A DNA stretch of 64,000 nucleotides from the NCBI GenBank assembly GCA_017461625.1, contig JAFTXJ010000009.1, forward strand, positions 124,001 to 188,000, given 5' to 3'. The translations under genes and the position numbers were made by a program. Below the pieces are notes generated by a model, which worked only from the letters and a program-made list of their open reading frames with translations, did not search any database and was not told the DNA's origin. Of this stretch, positions 50,743 through 59,563 are shown in pieces (positions within the stretch are counted from its first letter, which is position 1; every line of letters begins with the position of its first letter). The stretch is from Clostridia bacterium (GTDB lineage: Bacteria; Bacillota; Clostridia; Oscillospirales; Acutalibacteraceae).

Positions 50743-53151
50743 TTATCTTACAACGATATTTACAAGTCTGCCCTTTACATAAAGCTCTTTAACGATGGTT
50801 TTACCATCGATTGCTTCTGCAATTTTTTCATCAGCTTTAGCCATTGCAATAGCTTCGTCAGATTCGATATCAGCAGAAACAACAAGCTTTGCACGAACTT
50901 TACCATTAATCTGAGCAACGATTTCAATTGAATTTTCTTTACACTTTTCTTCGTCATAAGCAGGCCATTTCTGGTCAGTTACAACACCGCCGAAACCCAT
51001 AACACTCCAAACCTCTTCAGTAACATGAGGAGCAAACGGATTAAGAAGAAGTGTGAATGTTCTGTATTCTCCTTTTGTGATTGAGCCTGTATCGGCAATC
51101 TCGTTAAGAAGAGCCATCATAGCGGCAATAGCTGTGTTTGCCTTAAGGTTATCAACATCTTCGGTAACCTTTTTGATTGTTTTGTGGAAAGATGCCTCAA
51201 GACTTTCACGGTAACCGTCACCATCAACTACGATATCCTGAAGGTTCCAGAATCTTTCAACAAAGCGGCGGCAGCCTTTGATGCTTGCTGAATTCCAGGG
51301 AGCTGCCTTTTCAAAGTCACCGATAAACATTTCATAAAGGCGCATTGTATCTGCACCGTATTCATTAACAATGTCATCAGGGTTAACAACATTACCTCTT
51401 GACTTTGACATCTTTTCGCCGTTCTCACCAAGAATCATACCGTGGCTGGTACGCTTTGCATATGGTTCTTTAGAAGGAACAACACCGATGTCATAGAGGA
51501 ATTTATGCCAGAAACGGCTGTAAAGAAGGTGGAGTGTTGTATGCTCCATACCGCCGTTATACCAATCAACAGGAGCCCAGTATTCAAGGGCTTCTTTTGA
51601 AGCAAGTGCATCATCATTGTGTGGGTCACAGTAACGAAGGAAATACCATGAAGAGCCTGCCCACTGAGGCATTGTATCAGTTTCACGCTTTGCAGGACCA
51701 CCACAGCATGGGCAAGTTGTGTTTACCCAATCTGTCATAGGAGCCAAAGGTGACTCACCGTTTTCGGTAGGTTCATAAGAGTCAACCTCAGGAAGTTCAA
51801 GAGGAAGCTCTGATTCAGGGATTGCTACCCAACCGCATTTTTCGCAATTAACAAGAGGAATTGGTTCACCCCAATATCTCTGACGTGAGAATACCCAGTC
51901 ACGAAGTTTAAAGTTAACCTTTGTTTTACCCTTATTATTTTCTTCAAGCCATGTCTTGATAGCTTCTTTAGCTTCTTCAACACTCATACCGGTAAGGAAG
52001 CCTGAATTAACCATTACACCTGTTGCACAGTCAGTAAAGGCTTCTTCCTCAATGTTGCCGCCCTTAACAACTTCAACCATGGGAATGCCGAATTTCTTAG
52101 CGAACTCCCAGTCTCTTGTGTCATGAGCAGGAACAGCCATAATTGCACCTGTACCGTAAGAAACAAGAACATAGTCAGAAATAAAAATCGGAATTTCATT
52201 GCCGTTAACTGGGTTAACAGCCTTAACACCCTTGAGCATAACGCCTGTTTTATCTTTATTTACTTCTGTTCTTTCAAAGTCAGATTTTCTCATAGCCTCT
52301 GCCTGATATGCACGGATTTCGTCCATATTTTCAAGCTTGTCAGCCCACTTTTCAATGTAAGGATGCTCGGGAGAAACTACCATATATGTTGCACCGAAAA
52401 GTGTATCGGGGCGAGTTGTGTAAACAGTAAGTACATCGCCTGTTGTGGCAACAAAGTCAACCTCTGCGCCTGTTGAACGACCAATCCAGTTTCTCTGCTG
52501 AGTTTTAACTCTGTCAATAAACTCAAGGTCATCAAGGTCATCAATAAGACGCTGTGCATACTCGGTAATCTTGAGCATCCACTGACTCTTAACTTTTCTT
52601 ACAACTTCGCTGCCGCAACGTTCACAAACACCGTTAACAACCTCTTCATTTGCAAGAACACACTTACATGAAGTGCACCAGTTAACAGCCATTTCTTTTT
52701 TGTATGCAAGTCCTTTTTTGAAAAGCTGAAGGAAAATCCACTGAGTCCACTTATAATATTTGGGGTCAGTTGTATTGATTTCTCTGCTCCAGTCAAATGA
52801 GAAGCCCAAGGACTGAAGCTGCTCTTTAAAGTGAGCAACATTCTGCTTGGTGACCTCTGCAGGATGAATGTGATTTTTAATTGCAAAGTTCTCTGTAGGG
52901 AGACCGAAAGCATCCCAACCCATAGGATAGAGAACATTGTAGCCTTCAAGACGCTTCTTTCTTGCAACCACATCCAACGCCGTGTATGAGCGAGGATGAC
53001 CTACATGAAGTCCCTGACCTGAAGGATAAGGAAATTCTACAAGGCAATAAAACTTAGGAAGTGTAAAATCCTGTTTAGCGTGGAAAACGCCTGTTTCTTC
53101 CCACTGTTTTTGCCATTTCTTTTCTACCGTTTTAAAATCGTAACCCATCAT
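50743..53151 (-). CDS. leuS: Leucyl-tRNA synthetase
   Basis: 802 aa. [14 protein letters not shown] holds the HIGH-like motif, [13 protein letters not shown] and CERCG the zinc site, an editing domain follows (about residues 220-400), and EKMSKSRGN is the KMSKS loop. C-terminal anticodon-binding domain intact. Only 29 bp separate it from rsfS, so it lacks room for a T-box leader and is read through from the nadD-yqeK-rsfS operon. Confidence 0.97.
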   Translation of the reverse strand: MMGYDFKTVEKKWQKQWEETGVFHAKQDFTLPKFYCLVEFPYPSGQGLHVGHPRSYTALDVVARKKRLEGYNVLYPMGWDAFGLPTENFAIKNHIHPAEVTKQNVAHFKEQLQSLGFSFDWSREINTTDPKYYKWTQWIFLQLFKKGLAYKKEMAVNWCTSCKCVLANEEVVNGVCERCGSEVVRKVKSQWMLKITEYAQRLIDDLDDLEFIDRVKTQQRNWIGRSTGAEVDFVATTGDVLTVYTTRPDTLFGATYMVVSPEHPYIEKWADKLENMDEIRAYQAEAMRKSDFERTEVNKDKTGVMLKGVKAVNPVNGNEIPIFISDYVLVSYGTGAIMAVPAHDTRDWEFAKKFGIPMVEVVKGGNIEEEAFTDCATGVMVNSGFLTGMSVEEAKEAIKTWLEENNKGKTKVNFKLRDWVFSRQRYWGEPIPLVNCEKCGWVAIPESELPLELPEVDSYEPTENGESPLAPMTDWVNTTCPCCGGPAKRETDTMPQWAGSSWYFLRYCDPHNDDALASKEALEYWAPVDWYNGGMEHTTLHLLYSRFWHKFLYDIGVVPSKEPYAKRTSHGMILGENGEKMSKSRGNVVNPDDIVNEYGADTMRLYEMFIGDFEKAAPWNSASIKGCRRFVERFWNLQDIVVDGDGYRESLEASFHKTIKKVTEDVDNLKANTAIAAMMALLNEIADTGSITKGEYRTFTLLLNPFAPHVTEEVWSVMGFGGVVTDQKWPAYDEEKCKENSIEIVAQINGKVRAKLVVSADIESDEAIAMAKADEKIAEAIDGKTIVKELYVKGRLVNIVVR

Positions 53152-53180
53152 AAATCCCTTTCTTTTATGAAAATCAAAAA

Positions 53181-53537
53181 TCAGTCGGCGGTAACAAGTG
53201 AAGAGATATCAATCTGTTCACCGTCTGCCCAAAGCTTTTCAAGATTATAATACTCTCTTGCTTCTTTTGTGAAAACATGAACAACAACGCTGTCATAGTC
53301 AAGAAGAATCCAGCCTGTTGCTTTACCCTCAACGTGAGTTGCATTTTTCCCCTCAAGTGAGAGTGCATATTCAACCTCATCGGCAAGTGACTTGACGTGA
53401 GTGTTTGAAGTACCGTTTACAATAATAAAGTAATCTGCAACTACTGTTACCTGAGTGGTTGCTATCATGCAAATATCAATACCTTTTTTTTCATCAAGGG
53501 CTTTAACAATTTTTTCCGCAATTTCTCTTGGTGTCAT
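53181..53537 (-). CDS. rsfS: Ribosomal silencing factor RsfS
   Basis: 118 aa from the ATG at 53537 (AAAGG 9 nt upstream; a TTG three codons earlier is unlikely). [21 protein letters not shown] and [28 protein letters not shown] are the RsfS/DUF143 core that binds uL14 and blocks subunit joining when nutrients fall. Third gene of the nadD-yqeK-rsfS block. Confidence 0.95.
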   Translation of the reverse strand: MTPREIAEKIVKALDEKKGIDICMIATTQVTVVADYFIIVNGTSNTHVKSLADEVEYALSLEGKNATHVEGKATGWILLDYDSVVVHVFTKEAREYYNLEKLWADGEQIDISSLVTAD

Positions 53538-53542
53538 ATATT

Positions 53543-54118
53543 TCAACCTTTCTTTAAGGATATAAGTTCGTTATATAAATTAACGCTGTCGGGGTGGATA
53601 GTCTGCCCCTTTTTGATTAAATCCGGAATAGTGTAACGCAGGGAATAAAGCATTGCATCATCAAGGCTCTTTACAGAAAGAGCACGCATTACGTCAACAT
53701 CTGGATAATCCCTTTCAGCAGAAACAAAATCTGCAATATAAATAATCTTTTCTACAAGGCTCATACCAGCCCTGCCGGTGGTATGATACCTGACGGCATT
53801 CCATATTTCTTCATTTTTAATATCGGTATTCTGCCTTATGAACTGCTCACCGGACATAGCATGCCACAGCTTGTGGTTTGCATTTTCTGCCTGAGTAAGA
53901 ATAACATTACCTTTTTCAAAAAGATTAAAATGCTCCTCTTGCGGTGCATTTTTGGTTATATCGTGCAATAACCCTGCTGTGTAGCATATATCGGCATCTG
54001 CACCGTAAATAACAGCCAGGTCACGGGCACTGTCAGCAACATTAAGGCTATGAACAAACCTGGATTCAACAAGTCGGTCACGAATAACCTCAATAATTTT
54101 TTCATCGCTCCAAATCAT
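53543..54118 (-). CDS. yqeK: HD-domain hydrolase YqeK
   Basis: 191 aa. RFVHSLNVADSARDL, then GLLHDITKN with the HD pair, HAMSGE, and KIIYIADFVSAERDYPDV form the YqeK iron-binding HD site. Homologues hydrolyse diadenosine tetraphosphate. It overlaps nadD by 4 nt (ATGA) and lies just upstream of rsfS, the usual Firmicutes order. Confidence 0.93.
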   Translation of the reverse strand: MIWSDEKIIEVIRDRLVESRFVHSLNVADSARDLAVIYGADADICYTAGLLHDITKNAPQEEHFNLFEKGNVILTQAENANHKLWHAMSGEQFIRQNTDIKNEEIWNAVRYHTTGRAGMSLVEKIIYIADFVSAERDYPDVDVMRALSVKSLDDAMLYSLRYTIPDLIKKGQTIHPDSVNLYNELISLKKG

Positions 54119-54711
54119 TTACAATAAAGTCCTTTTTCAAGAATATACTTTTCTACCCCATCGTTGATTAAATTATTTTTCATAGCTTTGGTGGGGTTAT
54201 TTCTTATCCACGTCGAACTTACTTCGACAGGAGCAAAGTCAAAGATTTTGAATCTATCTTCACTATGTGAATATTTTTTATCAACATATTCATAAAGTTT
54301 TTTTGTTAATCCGTTTTCTCTTGTTGCAGCACATACCGTTGCCAAATCAAGAATTTTATCAGGTTCACGCCACTGATGAAAAGTGAGAAGCATATCAGAA
54401 CCCATTATAAAAAACAGCTCATCATCGGGATACTGCTCCTTTAACTCCTGCAAGGTATTGACGGTATAACTCTTACCTTTTCGCAAAAGTTCAATGTTAC
54501 TGACTTTGAAAAAATCCTCACTGAAACAGAGCTTACACATATTGAGCCTGTCCTCCCCTGAGGCAAGGTCAGGTGCCGCTTTGTGAGGCGGAGTGTAGGT
54601 TGGAATAACAAGCATTAAATCCAACGAAAGCCTGCTCATAAATTCAAGAGCAAGCTTTTTATGGCCTTGGTGGGGCGGATTGAATGTTCCGCCGAAAATC
54701 CCGATACGCAT
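54115..54711 (-). CDS. nadD: Nicotinate-nucleotide adenylyltransferase
   Basis: 198 aa. IGIFGGTFNPPHQGHKKLAL (the HxGH motif), PTYTPPHK, FIMGSDMLLTFHQW and the late SSTWIRNN (ISSTxIR type) are NadD blocks. Makes NaAD from nicotinate mononucleotide and ATP. The start overlaps the ABC permease stop by one base (TAATG), tying NAD synthesis to the upstream transporter genes. Confidence 0.95.
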   Translation of the reverse strand: MRIGIFGGTFNPPHQGHKKLALEFMSRLSLDLMLVIPTYTPPHKAAPDLASGEDRLNMCKLCFSEDFFKVSNIELLRKGKSYTVNTLQELKEQYPDDELFFIMGSDMLLTFHQWREPDKILDLATVCAATRENGLTKKLYEYVDKKYSHSEDRFKIFDFAPVEVSSTWIRNNPTKAMKNNLINDGVEKYILEKGLYCK

Positions 54712-55544
54712 TATCTGATGTTAACCTTTTTGCTCATAATATAATGAGTGGCAAAGAAAACACCTGCACCGAGAATAAGATAAACAAAAATTGAAGCAAT
54801 ATCAACAGGAGAATTGCCGTTTGCCTGAAGTCTCATATACTCAAGGTTATCGGTAACAAGACTAAGCTTGCCCTCAATAAAGAAGAGGGAGAAAACGATT
54901 TTACTGTCGATAAATTCAGCAAATTTGGTTACAACGCCTGCGATAGGAACAAACAAAACGATTGTCCAGAAGATATTCTTTTTCTGAAAATGTCTTGTGT
55001 TTGCAACTGTGCTTGTAAAGAAAACAGTTATAGTAAAGAATGCAAACTGAACGAAGTAAAGAATGATTCTGATTACAGCTGATACTGCCATTGAAGCAAC
55101 GTTAACAGTTGAAATCTGGTTGATCATACCCATAATCAGGTCATAATTTTCACCCAGAATTTCTTCTTTAAGAACAACAACCGTAACCCATAAGCTTGCA
55201 AGCAATGCCGCAAGAGCAACAACAAACCATACAGTTGCAACAATCACTTTTGAGGCAAGAATCATCCAGCTTTTAACAGGAAGAGTAAACGTGAGATAAC
55301 CCTGTTCACCGTAAAGACTCTTTTGGAAATCAGAAAGAACAAACACTACAGTGAGAACAAAAAGGCAAAGTGAAACAACAAGAAGAAGTGCAATACCCAT
55401 AGCTTCAACTACTGTCATATCTTCTCCCGATTTCATGTAATGAGAGATAAGGGTACCGGCTGAGATGCCTGCTACGATTACATAGATAACACCCATAATT
55501 CTGCCGGTGGCAATAAAGTCATTTTTGAGCAATTTAAGCATCAT
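54711..55544 (-). CDS. ABC-2-type transporter permease
   Basis: 277 aa with six membrane helices. YGEQGYLTFTLPVKSWMILASK (about residues 75-96) is typical of the small ABC permeases paired with YtrB/BcrA-like ATPases in Firmicutes. No substrate site recognised; such pairs often export or sense antimicrobial peptides. Its start overlaps the ATPase gene by 11 nt. No GntR regulator accompanies the pair here. Confidence 0.83.
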   Translation of the reverse strand: MMLKLLKNDFIATGRIMGVIYVIVAGISAGTLISHYMKSGEDMTVVEAMGIALLLVVSLCLFVLTVVFVLSDFQKSLYGEQGYLTFTLPVKSWMILASKVIVATVWFVVALAALLASLWVTVVVLKEEILGENYDLIMGMINQISTVNVASMAVSAVIRIILYFVQFAFFTITVFFTSTVANTRHFQKKNIFWTIVLFVPIAGVVTKFAEFIDSKIVFSLFFIEGKLSLVTDNLEYMRLQANGNSPVDIASIFVYLILGAGVFFATHYIMSKKVNIR

Positions 55545-56238
55545 AGCGGAACACCTCCTTGAATAAAGCTTCTACAGTCATATTGTGATTGCGGATGGTT
55601 GTAACATCTGTGTTGGCGGCAAGAACACCGTTTTTAATCATTACAACTCTGTCGAGGATGCCCTCAATATCATAAATAAGATGTGTTGACAAAAGAATAG
55701 TTGAGTTGGCAAGATGATTTTTCATAATTGTTTCCATAATAAAATCTCTTGCTACAGGGTCAACACCACCCAGAGGTTCATCAAGGATGTAAAGCTTTGC
55801 TTCACGGCTCATAACAAGAAGAAGTTGAACCTTTTCCTGCTGACCTTTTGACATTGTTTTGATCTTTTGTTTTTCATCAAGATCAAAGGTACGAAGCAAC
55901 TCATAAGCCTTATCTTTGTTAAAATTCTTGTAGAAATCTGCCATATAGTTGATGGCAGCTTTCGGAGTCATCCAAGCGGGAAGATAGTTCTTTTCCGGGA
56001 GATATGCAATGTCATTTTTTGAATTGACGCCCGGCTTTTCTCCGTTAACAAGAATTTCTCCTTCATAATCGTTAATAAGACCAACAATTGATTTGATCAT
56101 TGAAGTTTTACCGCAACCGTTAGGTCCGAGAAGTCCCACAATTTTGCCCGGTTCTATATTATAAGAAACACCACGCAAAACCTGGTGGGAACCATAGCTT
56201 TTTTTCAGATTTTTAATTTCCAAAATCGGCTTTGCCAT
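55534..56238 (-). CDS. ABC transporter ATP-binding protein (YtrB/BcrA-like)
   Basis: 234 aa from the ATG at 56238 (GGAGG 7 nt upstream; the longer frame lacks a site). Walker A GPNGCGKTS, signature MSKGQQEKVQLLL with K in place of the usual G/Q, Walker B LYILDEPLGGVD, switch His in LLSTHLI. First gene of a six-gene run leading through nadD to leuS. Drives the six-helix permease downstream. Confidence 0.93.
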   Translation of the reverse strand: MAKPILEIKNLKKSYGSHQVLRGVSYNIEPGKIVGLLGPNGCGKTSMIKSIVGLINDYEGEILVNGEKPGVNSKNDIAYLPEKNYLPAWMTPKAAINYMADFYKNFNKDKAYELLRTFDLDEKQKIKTMSKGQQEKVQLLLVMSREAKLYILDEPLGGVDPVARDFIMETIMKNHLANSTILLSTHLIYDIEGILDRVVMIKNGVLAANTDVTTIRNHNMTVEALFKEVFRYDA

Positions 56239-56289
56239 TTTATATCCTCCTTGAGTGTATACTTGCCAGAATAAATACTGTGACATCTT

Positions 56290-56317
56290 ATTATAACACC
56301 AATATAAATTTTTGCAA
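56290..56317 (-). promoter_or_regulatory. Promoter of the ABC-nadD-leuS operon
   Basis: Minus strand TTGCAA (56317-56312), 16-bp spacer, TATAAT (56295-56290) with an extended TG. Confidence 0.72.
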
Positions 56318-56339
56318 ATACTTTTTGTTAAATATTTTA

Positions 56340-56999
56340 CTATTCTGCCTTTTTTCTTTTAGCTATAATTTTCTTTAAGAAAATTGCAACCACAGCAACA
56401 GGAATAGCCACGATTATTGCAGTGATAATATACTTCATCGGAATCAGATCATAAAAGCCGTCACCTATCACCGTAAGCAAAAATACCCTCGGCAAAATTC
56501 CGAGAAGCGACATAAAAAAATACGGCAAAAAATTAAAATCAAATGCCCCCATAAACAGGCTTGAAAAATCAATCGGAATGCCTGTAAAGCGAACAGTAAA
56601 AACCATAAGATTTTTGTTTTTTGATTTCATATTCAGCAGCTTTTCCCCTGCTTTGTTTCCGCTTAATTTTTTAGTCACTGCATCTTTACCGAGAAACTTG
56701 CCAAGAAAATATGTGCATATTATCTCAATCATTATGCCCACAGTGTTTATCACAAGTGCCTGCCAGGTTTCAAATGCCATTCCGACCGCTATATAAACCA
56801 GCGATGCCGGCACAACAAACACAAGAGATTTTACAAAATAAACACCAAGAACCATCACCGCAGCAAGCACAAGGCTGTCTGCCGAAGTAATCAAGGCTCG
56901 GATATCAAGATTTGAAAGAGTATCATAATTTAAAATAATTACACCTAAAAGTGCTGCCACAAGCAGAACCTTAAGCACATTCAACACTTTGTTTTTCAT
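56340..56999 (-). CDS. TVP38/TMEM64 (DedA-like) membrane protein
   Basis: 219 aa from the ATG at 56999 (GGAGGG 4 nt upstream). Five or six membrane helices; the VRFTGIPIDFSSLFMGAF segment (about residues 141-158) is the SNARE-associated/VTT motif R-x-T/P with a re-entrant loop. Members act as lipid scramblases or transporters in the membrane. Stands alone between two operons. Confidence 0.9.
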   Translation of the reverse strand: MKNKVLNVLKVLLVAALLGVIILNYDTLSNLDIRALITSADSLVLAAVMVLGVYFVKSLVFVVPASLVYIAVGMAFETWQALVINTVGIMIEIICTYFLGKFLGKDAVTKKLSGNKAGEKLLNMKSKNKNLMVFTVRFTGIPIDFSSLFMGAFDFNFLPYFFMSLLGILPRVFLLTVIGDGFYDLIPMKYIITAIIVAIPVAVVAIFLKKIIAKRKKAE

Positions 57000-57196
57000 A
57001 GTTCCCTCCTGAGTATCAACCATAGTAGTATAACCTCACAAGGAAAAAATTTCAACAAATAATTGGTTGTGTTAAAAAATATTTAATATTTATGTGTTTA
57101 AATGTAAAATAATAATCAGTGTATATGTTGACTTTATAGCAAAAATATGTAAAAATATATAACTGTATGTAAACTTTTTATTAAAGGAGTTTTCAG

Positions 57197-58615
57197 ATGA
57201 TTAAGGAAAAACTTCAATGGACCTCTTTAAACCTGGTTGTGAAGCAGGCTCTTAAGTATATCCATAAAAATCCTCAAAAAAATCTTATAAAACTTGCTGA
57301 CATAGCTGAAAAGCTTTTTATCAAGGTTTTTCCTCAGAAGAATTTTCAAAAAGCGAAAGAAGCCATTGCCGATGAAAACAGTGTATGGTTCAAATATGCC
57401 GAACACGTTCTTCGTGACGTTGACCATGACAATCTGAGAAAGATGATTATGGCTTTTGGTGTAGGTGGCGGATTACGCGGCACAAAAGCAGTAAGAGAAA
57501 ACCGTGACAAATACGGTTGCAATATTCCTTGGATTATTCTTCTTGACCCCACGAGTGCCTGCAACAAAAAATGCAAAGGTTGCTGGAGTGCCGAATACGG
57601 TCACAAGCTTAACCTCACATATGAGGAACTTGACAGTATTGTAACGCAGGGCGTAGATATGGGCACTCACTTTTATATGTTCACAGGTGGCGAACCACTT
57701 GTGAGGAAAGATGATGTTCTTCGCCTTTGTGAGGCTCACCCCGATTGTGCTTTCCTTGCTTACACCAACGCTACATTGGTTGACCAGAAATTCTGCGAAG
57801 ATATGCTCAGAGTGGGTAATCTCACTCTTGCCCTGAGCATCGAAGGCTCCGAAAGCAGCAACGACTTCCGCAGAGGTGACGGCAGCTACAGTGAAACAAT
57901 GGCTGCGATGGATCTTCTTAAAAAGAACGGTTGTCTTTTCGGCATTTCGGTTTGCTACACAAGCCAGAATATTCCCTATGTTACAAGCGATGAGTTTATT
58001 GAACTTATGCTTGAAAAAGGTGTTAAGTACGGTCTTTATTTCAACTATATGCCAATCGGCAGCGGTGCTGTACCTGAGCTTATCCCCACTCCCGAGCAGA
58101 GAGTTCAGATGTATAAATGGCTCCGTAAAATCAGAAACGGTAAAACAGGTAAGCCTTTGTTTATTATGGACTTCCAGAATGACGGTGAATATGTTGGCGG
58201 TTGCATTGCCGGCGGCAGAAGATATTTCCACATCAATTCCGCAGGTGACATTGAGCCTTGTGTTTTCATTCACTACTCTGACTCAAACATCCGTAAGCAC
58301 ACACTTCTCGAAGCACTTAAGAGACCATTATTCACAGAGTTTTATCACAATCAGCCATTTAACGATAATCACCTGCGCCCGTGCCCCATGCTTGAAAACC
58401 CTGACAAGCTGAGAAAAATGGTAAACAAAACAGGTGCTGACTCAACCGACCTGATTACCAAAGAAGATGTTGAAACCCTTTGCTCCAAATGCGATAAATT
58501 TGCCAAAGATTGGCAACCCGTTGCTGACGAGCTGTGGGCAAACACAAAACATCCTAACCCCAAAACACAATATTACCGTGAAACTGAAGAAGGCAAAAAA
58601 GCTCTTGACAAATAA
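57197..58615 (+). CDS. Radical SAM protein with C-terminal iron-sulfur domain
   Basis: 472 aa. CNKKCKGCW (about residues 117-125) is the CxxxCxxC cluster motif, preceded by LLDPTSA. FTGGEPL is the SAM-binding GGE motif. A SPASM-like C-terminal region holds C336 or so in GGCIAGGRRYFHINSAGDIEPCVF, then CPMLENP and CSKC. AAAGGAG precedes the ATG. The N-terminal 100 residues look helical and unrecognised. Substrate unknown; no peptide precursor gene is beside it. Confidence 0.9.
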   Translation: MIKEKLQWTSLNLVVKQALKYIHKNPQKNLIKLADIAEKLFIKVFPQKNFQKAKEAIADENSVWFKYAEHVLRDVDHDNLRKMIMAFGVGGGLRGTKAVRENRDKYGCNIPWIILLDPTSACNKKCKGCWSAEYGHKLNLTYEELDSIVTQGVDMGTHFYMFTGGEPLVRKDDVLRLCEAHPDCAFLAYTNATLVDQKFCEDMLRVGNLTLALSIEGSESSNDFRRGDGSYSETMAAMDLLKKNGCLFGISVCYTSQNIPYVTSDEFIELMLEKGVKYGLYFNYMPIGSGAVPELIPTPEQRVQMYKWLRKIRNGKTGKPLFIMDFQNDGEYVGGCIAGGRRYFHINSAGDIEPCVFIHYSDSNIRKHTLLEALKRPLFTEFYHNQPFNDNHLRPCPMLENPDKLRKMVNKTGADSTDLITKEDVETLCSKCDKFAKDWQPVADELWANTKHPNPKTQYYRETEEGKKALDK

Positions 58616-58633
58616 TTAAATCAGTTGTATAGT
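58605..58633 (+). promoter_or_regulatory. Promoter of the TPP riboswitch-thiT transcript
   Basis: TTGACA (58605-58610), 17-bp spacer, TATAGT (58628-58633). The -35 lies inside the last codons of the radical SAM gene. Confidence 0.8.
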
Positions 58634-58649
58634 AATGCTACAATCAAAT

Positions 58650-58730
58650 ATAGGGGTGCTGAGCAGACACTCGGCTGAGATTATACCCTTTAACCTGATA
58701 CGGGTAATACCGGCGTAGGAAGTTATTGAA
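58650..58730 (+). ncRNA. TPP (THI-box) riboswitch
   Basis: The core reads GGGGTGCTGAGCAGACACTC with the GCTGAGATTATACCC pyrimidine-sensor helix, ACCTGATACGGGTAATACC and CGGCGTAGGAA, all diagnostic of the TPP aptamer. Directly upstream of a thiamine transporter gene. Binding of thiamine pyrophosphate should favour the terminator that follows. Confidence 0.95.
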
Positions 58731-58744
58731 AAATAAGATTTATT

Positions 58745-58768
58745 GCGTCTGTATTTTTATACAGACGC
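58745..58768 (+). terminator. Riboswitch-controlled intrinsic terminator
   Basis: GCGTCTGTAT/ATACAGACGC perfect 10-bp stem with a TTTT loop, followed by TTTTATTTT. The expression platform of the TPP riboswitch. Confidence 0.92.
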
Positions 58769-58823
58769 TTTTATTTTGTGGGTAGCTGTTTTTGATTGAA
58801 TTTTAATCAAAGGATGTGTGTTT

Positions 58824-59444
58824 ATGAAAAACAACACAAAAACGCTGGCTGTCTGCGGAATAATGACAGCAATGTCCGTAGTACTTTCGTTCATCAAACC
58901 GTTTGAGATGCCTTACGGCGGCTCAATCACCCTTTTCAGCATGGTTCCGATTATTTTTGCAGGCTATGCTTACGGCACTAAATGGGGATTGGCTTGCGGA
59001 GCAATCTGGGGTGTGATTGATTGCCTTATGGGTGCATCAGGCACACTTGCCTACCTCACAGATAATATGCTCAACTTTATGCTCTGCTTATTGTTCGATT
59101 ATATTGTTGCTTTTGCGGTTGTCGGTCTTTCAGGTATATTCAAAAATAAAAGCAAAAACAACAAGGTTTCTTTTGCTTTGGGTGCAGGATTTTCAGTATT
59201 TTTAAGATTTGCCTGCCACTTTGTTACAGGCTTCATCGTGTGGAGGGAATATGCCGTTGATACACTCAGCACAAATGAGTTCGGACTTAAAATTATTGAC
59301 ACATTTTCAGGCGAAGGTCTTGCAGCTGTTTATTCATTGGTTTATAACGGTGCTTATATGCTCCCCGAGCTTGTTCTTTCAGTTATCGGTGCAATGATTT
59401 TAATATCAATTAAGCCAATCGCCAAGGAGCTTAACTCCAAATAA
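58824..59444 (+). CDS. thiT: Thiamine ECF transporter S component ThiT
   Basis: 206 aa from the ATG at 58824 (AAAGGA 9 nt upstream; a GTG two codons earlier is possible). Six helices. MPYGGSITLFSMVPIIFAGYAYG (in pieces, about residues 31-53) and GAIWGVIDCLMG form the ThiT thiamine-binding region; the later FVTGFIVW matches too. Works with a shared ECF energising module encoded elsewhere. Riboswitch control agrees with thiamine uptake. Confidence 0.95.
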   Translation: MKNNTKTLAVCGIMTAMSVVLSFIKPFEMPYGGSITLFSMVPIIFAGYAYGTKWGLACGAIWGVIDCLMGASGTLAYLTDNMLNFMLCLLFDYIVAFAVVGLSGIFKNKSKNNKVSFALGAGFSVFLRFACHFVTGFIVWREYAVDTLSTNEFGLKIIDTFSGEGLAAVYSLVYNGAYMLPELVLSVIGAMILISIKPIAKELNSK

Positions 59445-59453
59445 TAAACTTTC

Positions 59454-59480
59454 GTGCTGTATTCAAAGCGAATGCAGCAC
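59454..59480 (+). terminator. Terminator of thiT
   Basis: An 11-bp stem with one G-U pair (59454-59464 with 59470-59480), then TATTTTTAT. Confidence 0.85.
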
Positions 59481-59507
59481 TATTTTTATGTAAAAATAAC
59501 AAAAACC

Positions 59508-59536
59508 TTGCAAATTATGGAGATACACAGTATAAT
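59508..59536 (+). promoter_or_regulatory. Promoter of the GH3 glucosidase gene
   Basis: TTGCAA (59508-59513), 17-bp spacer, TATAAT (59531-59536). AGGAGG precedes the ATG at 59564. Confidence 0.82.
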
Positions 59537-59563
59537 TATAGTGATTATTTAGGAGGTTGGAAA

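Noticed and set aside
53152-53180. T-box leader for leuS
   Set aside because: Only 29 bp lie between rsfS and leuS.
57473-58273. 266-aa open frame on the minus strand opposite the radical SAM gene
   Set aside because: It lies wholly inside a plus-strand gene with clear CxxxCxxC and GGE motifs and shows no recognisable domain.
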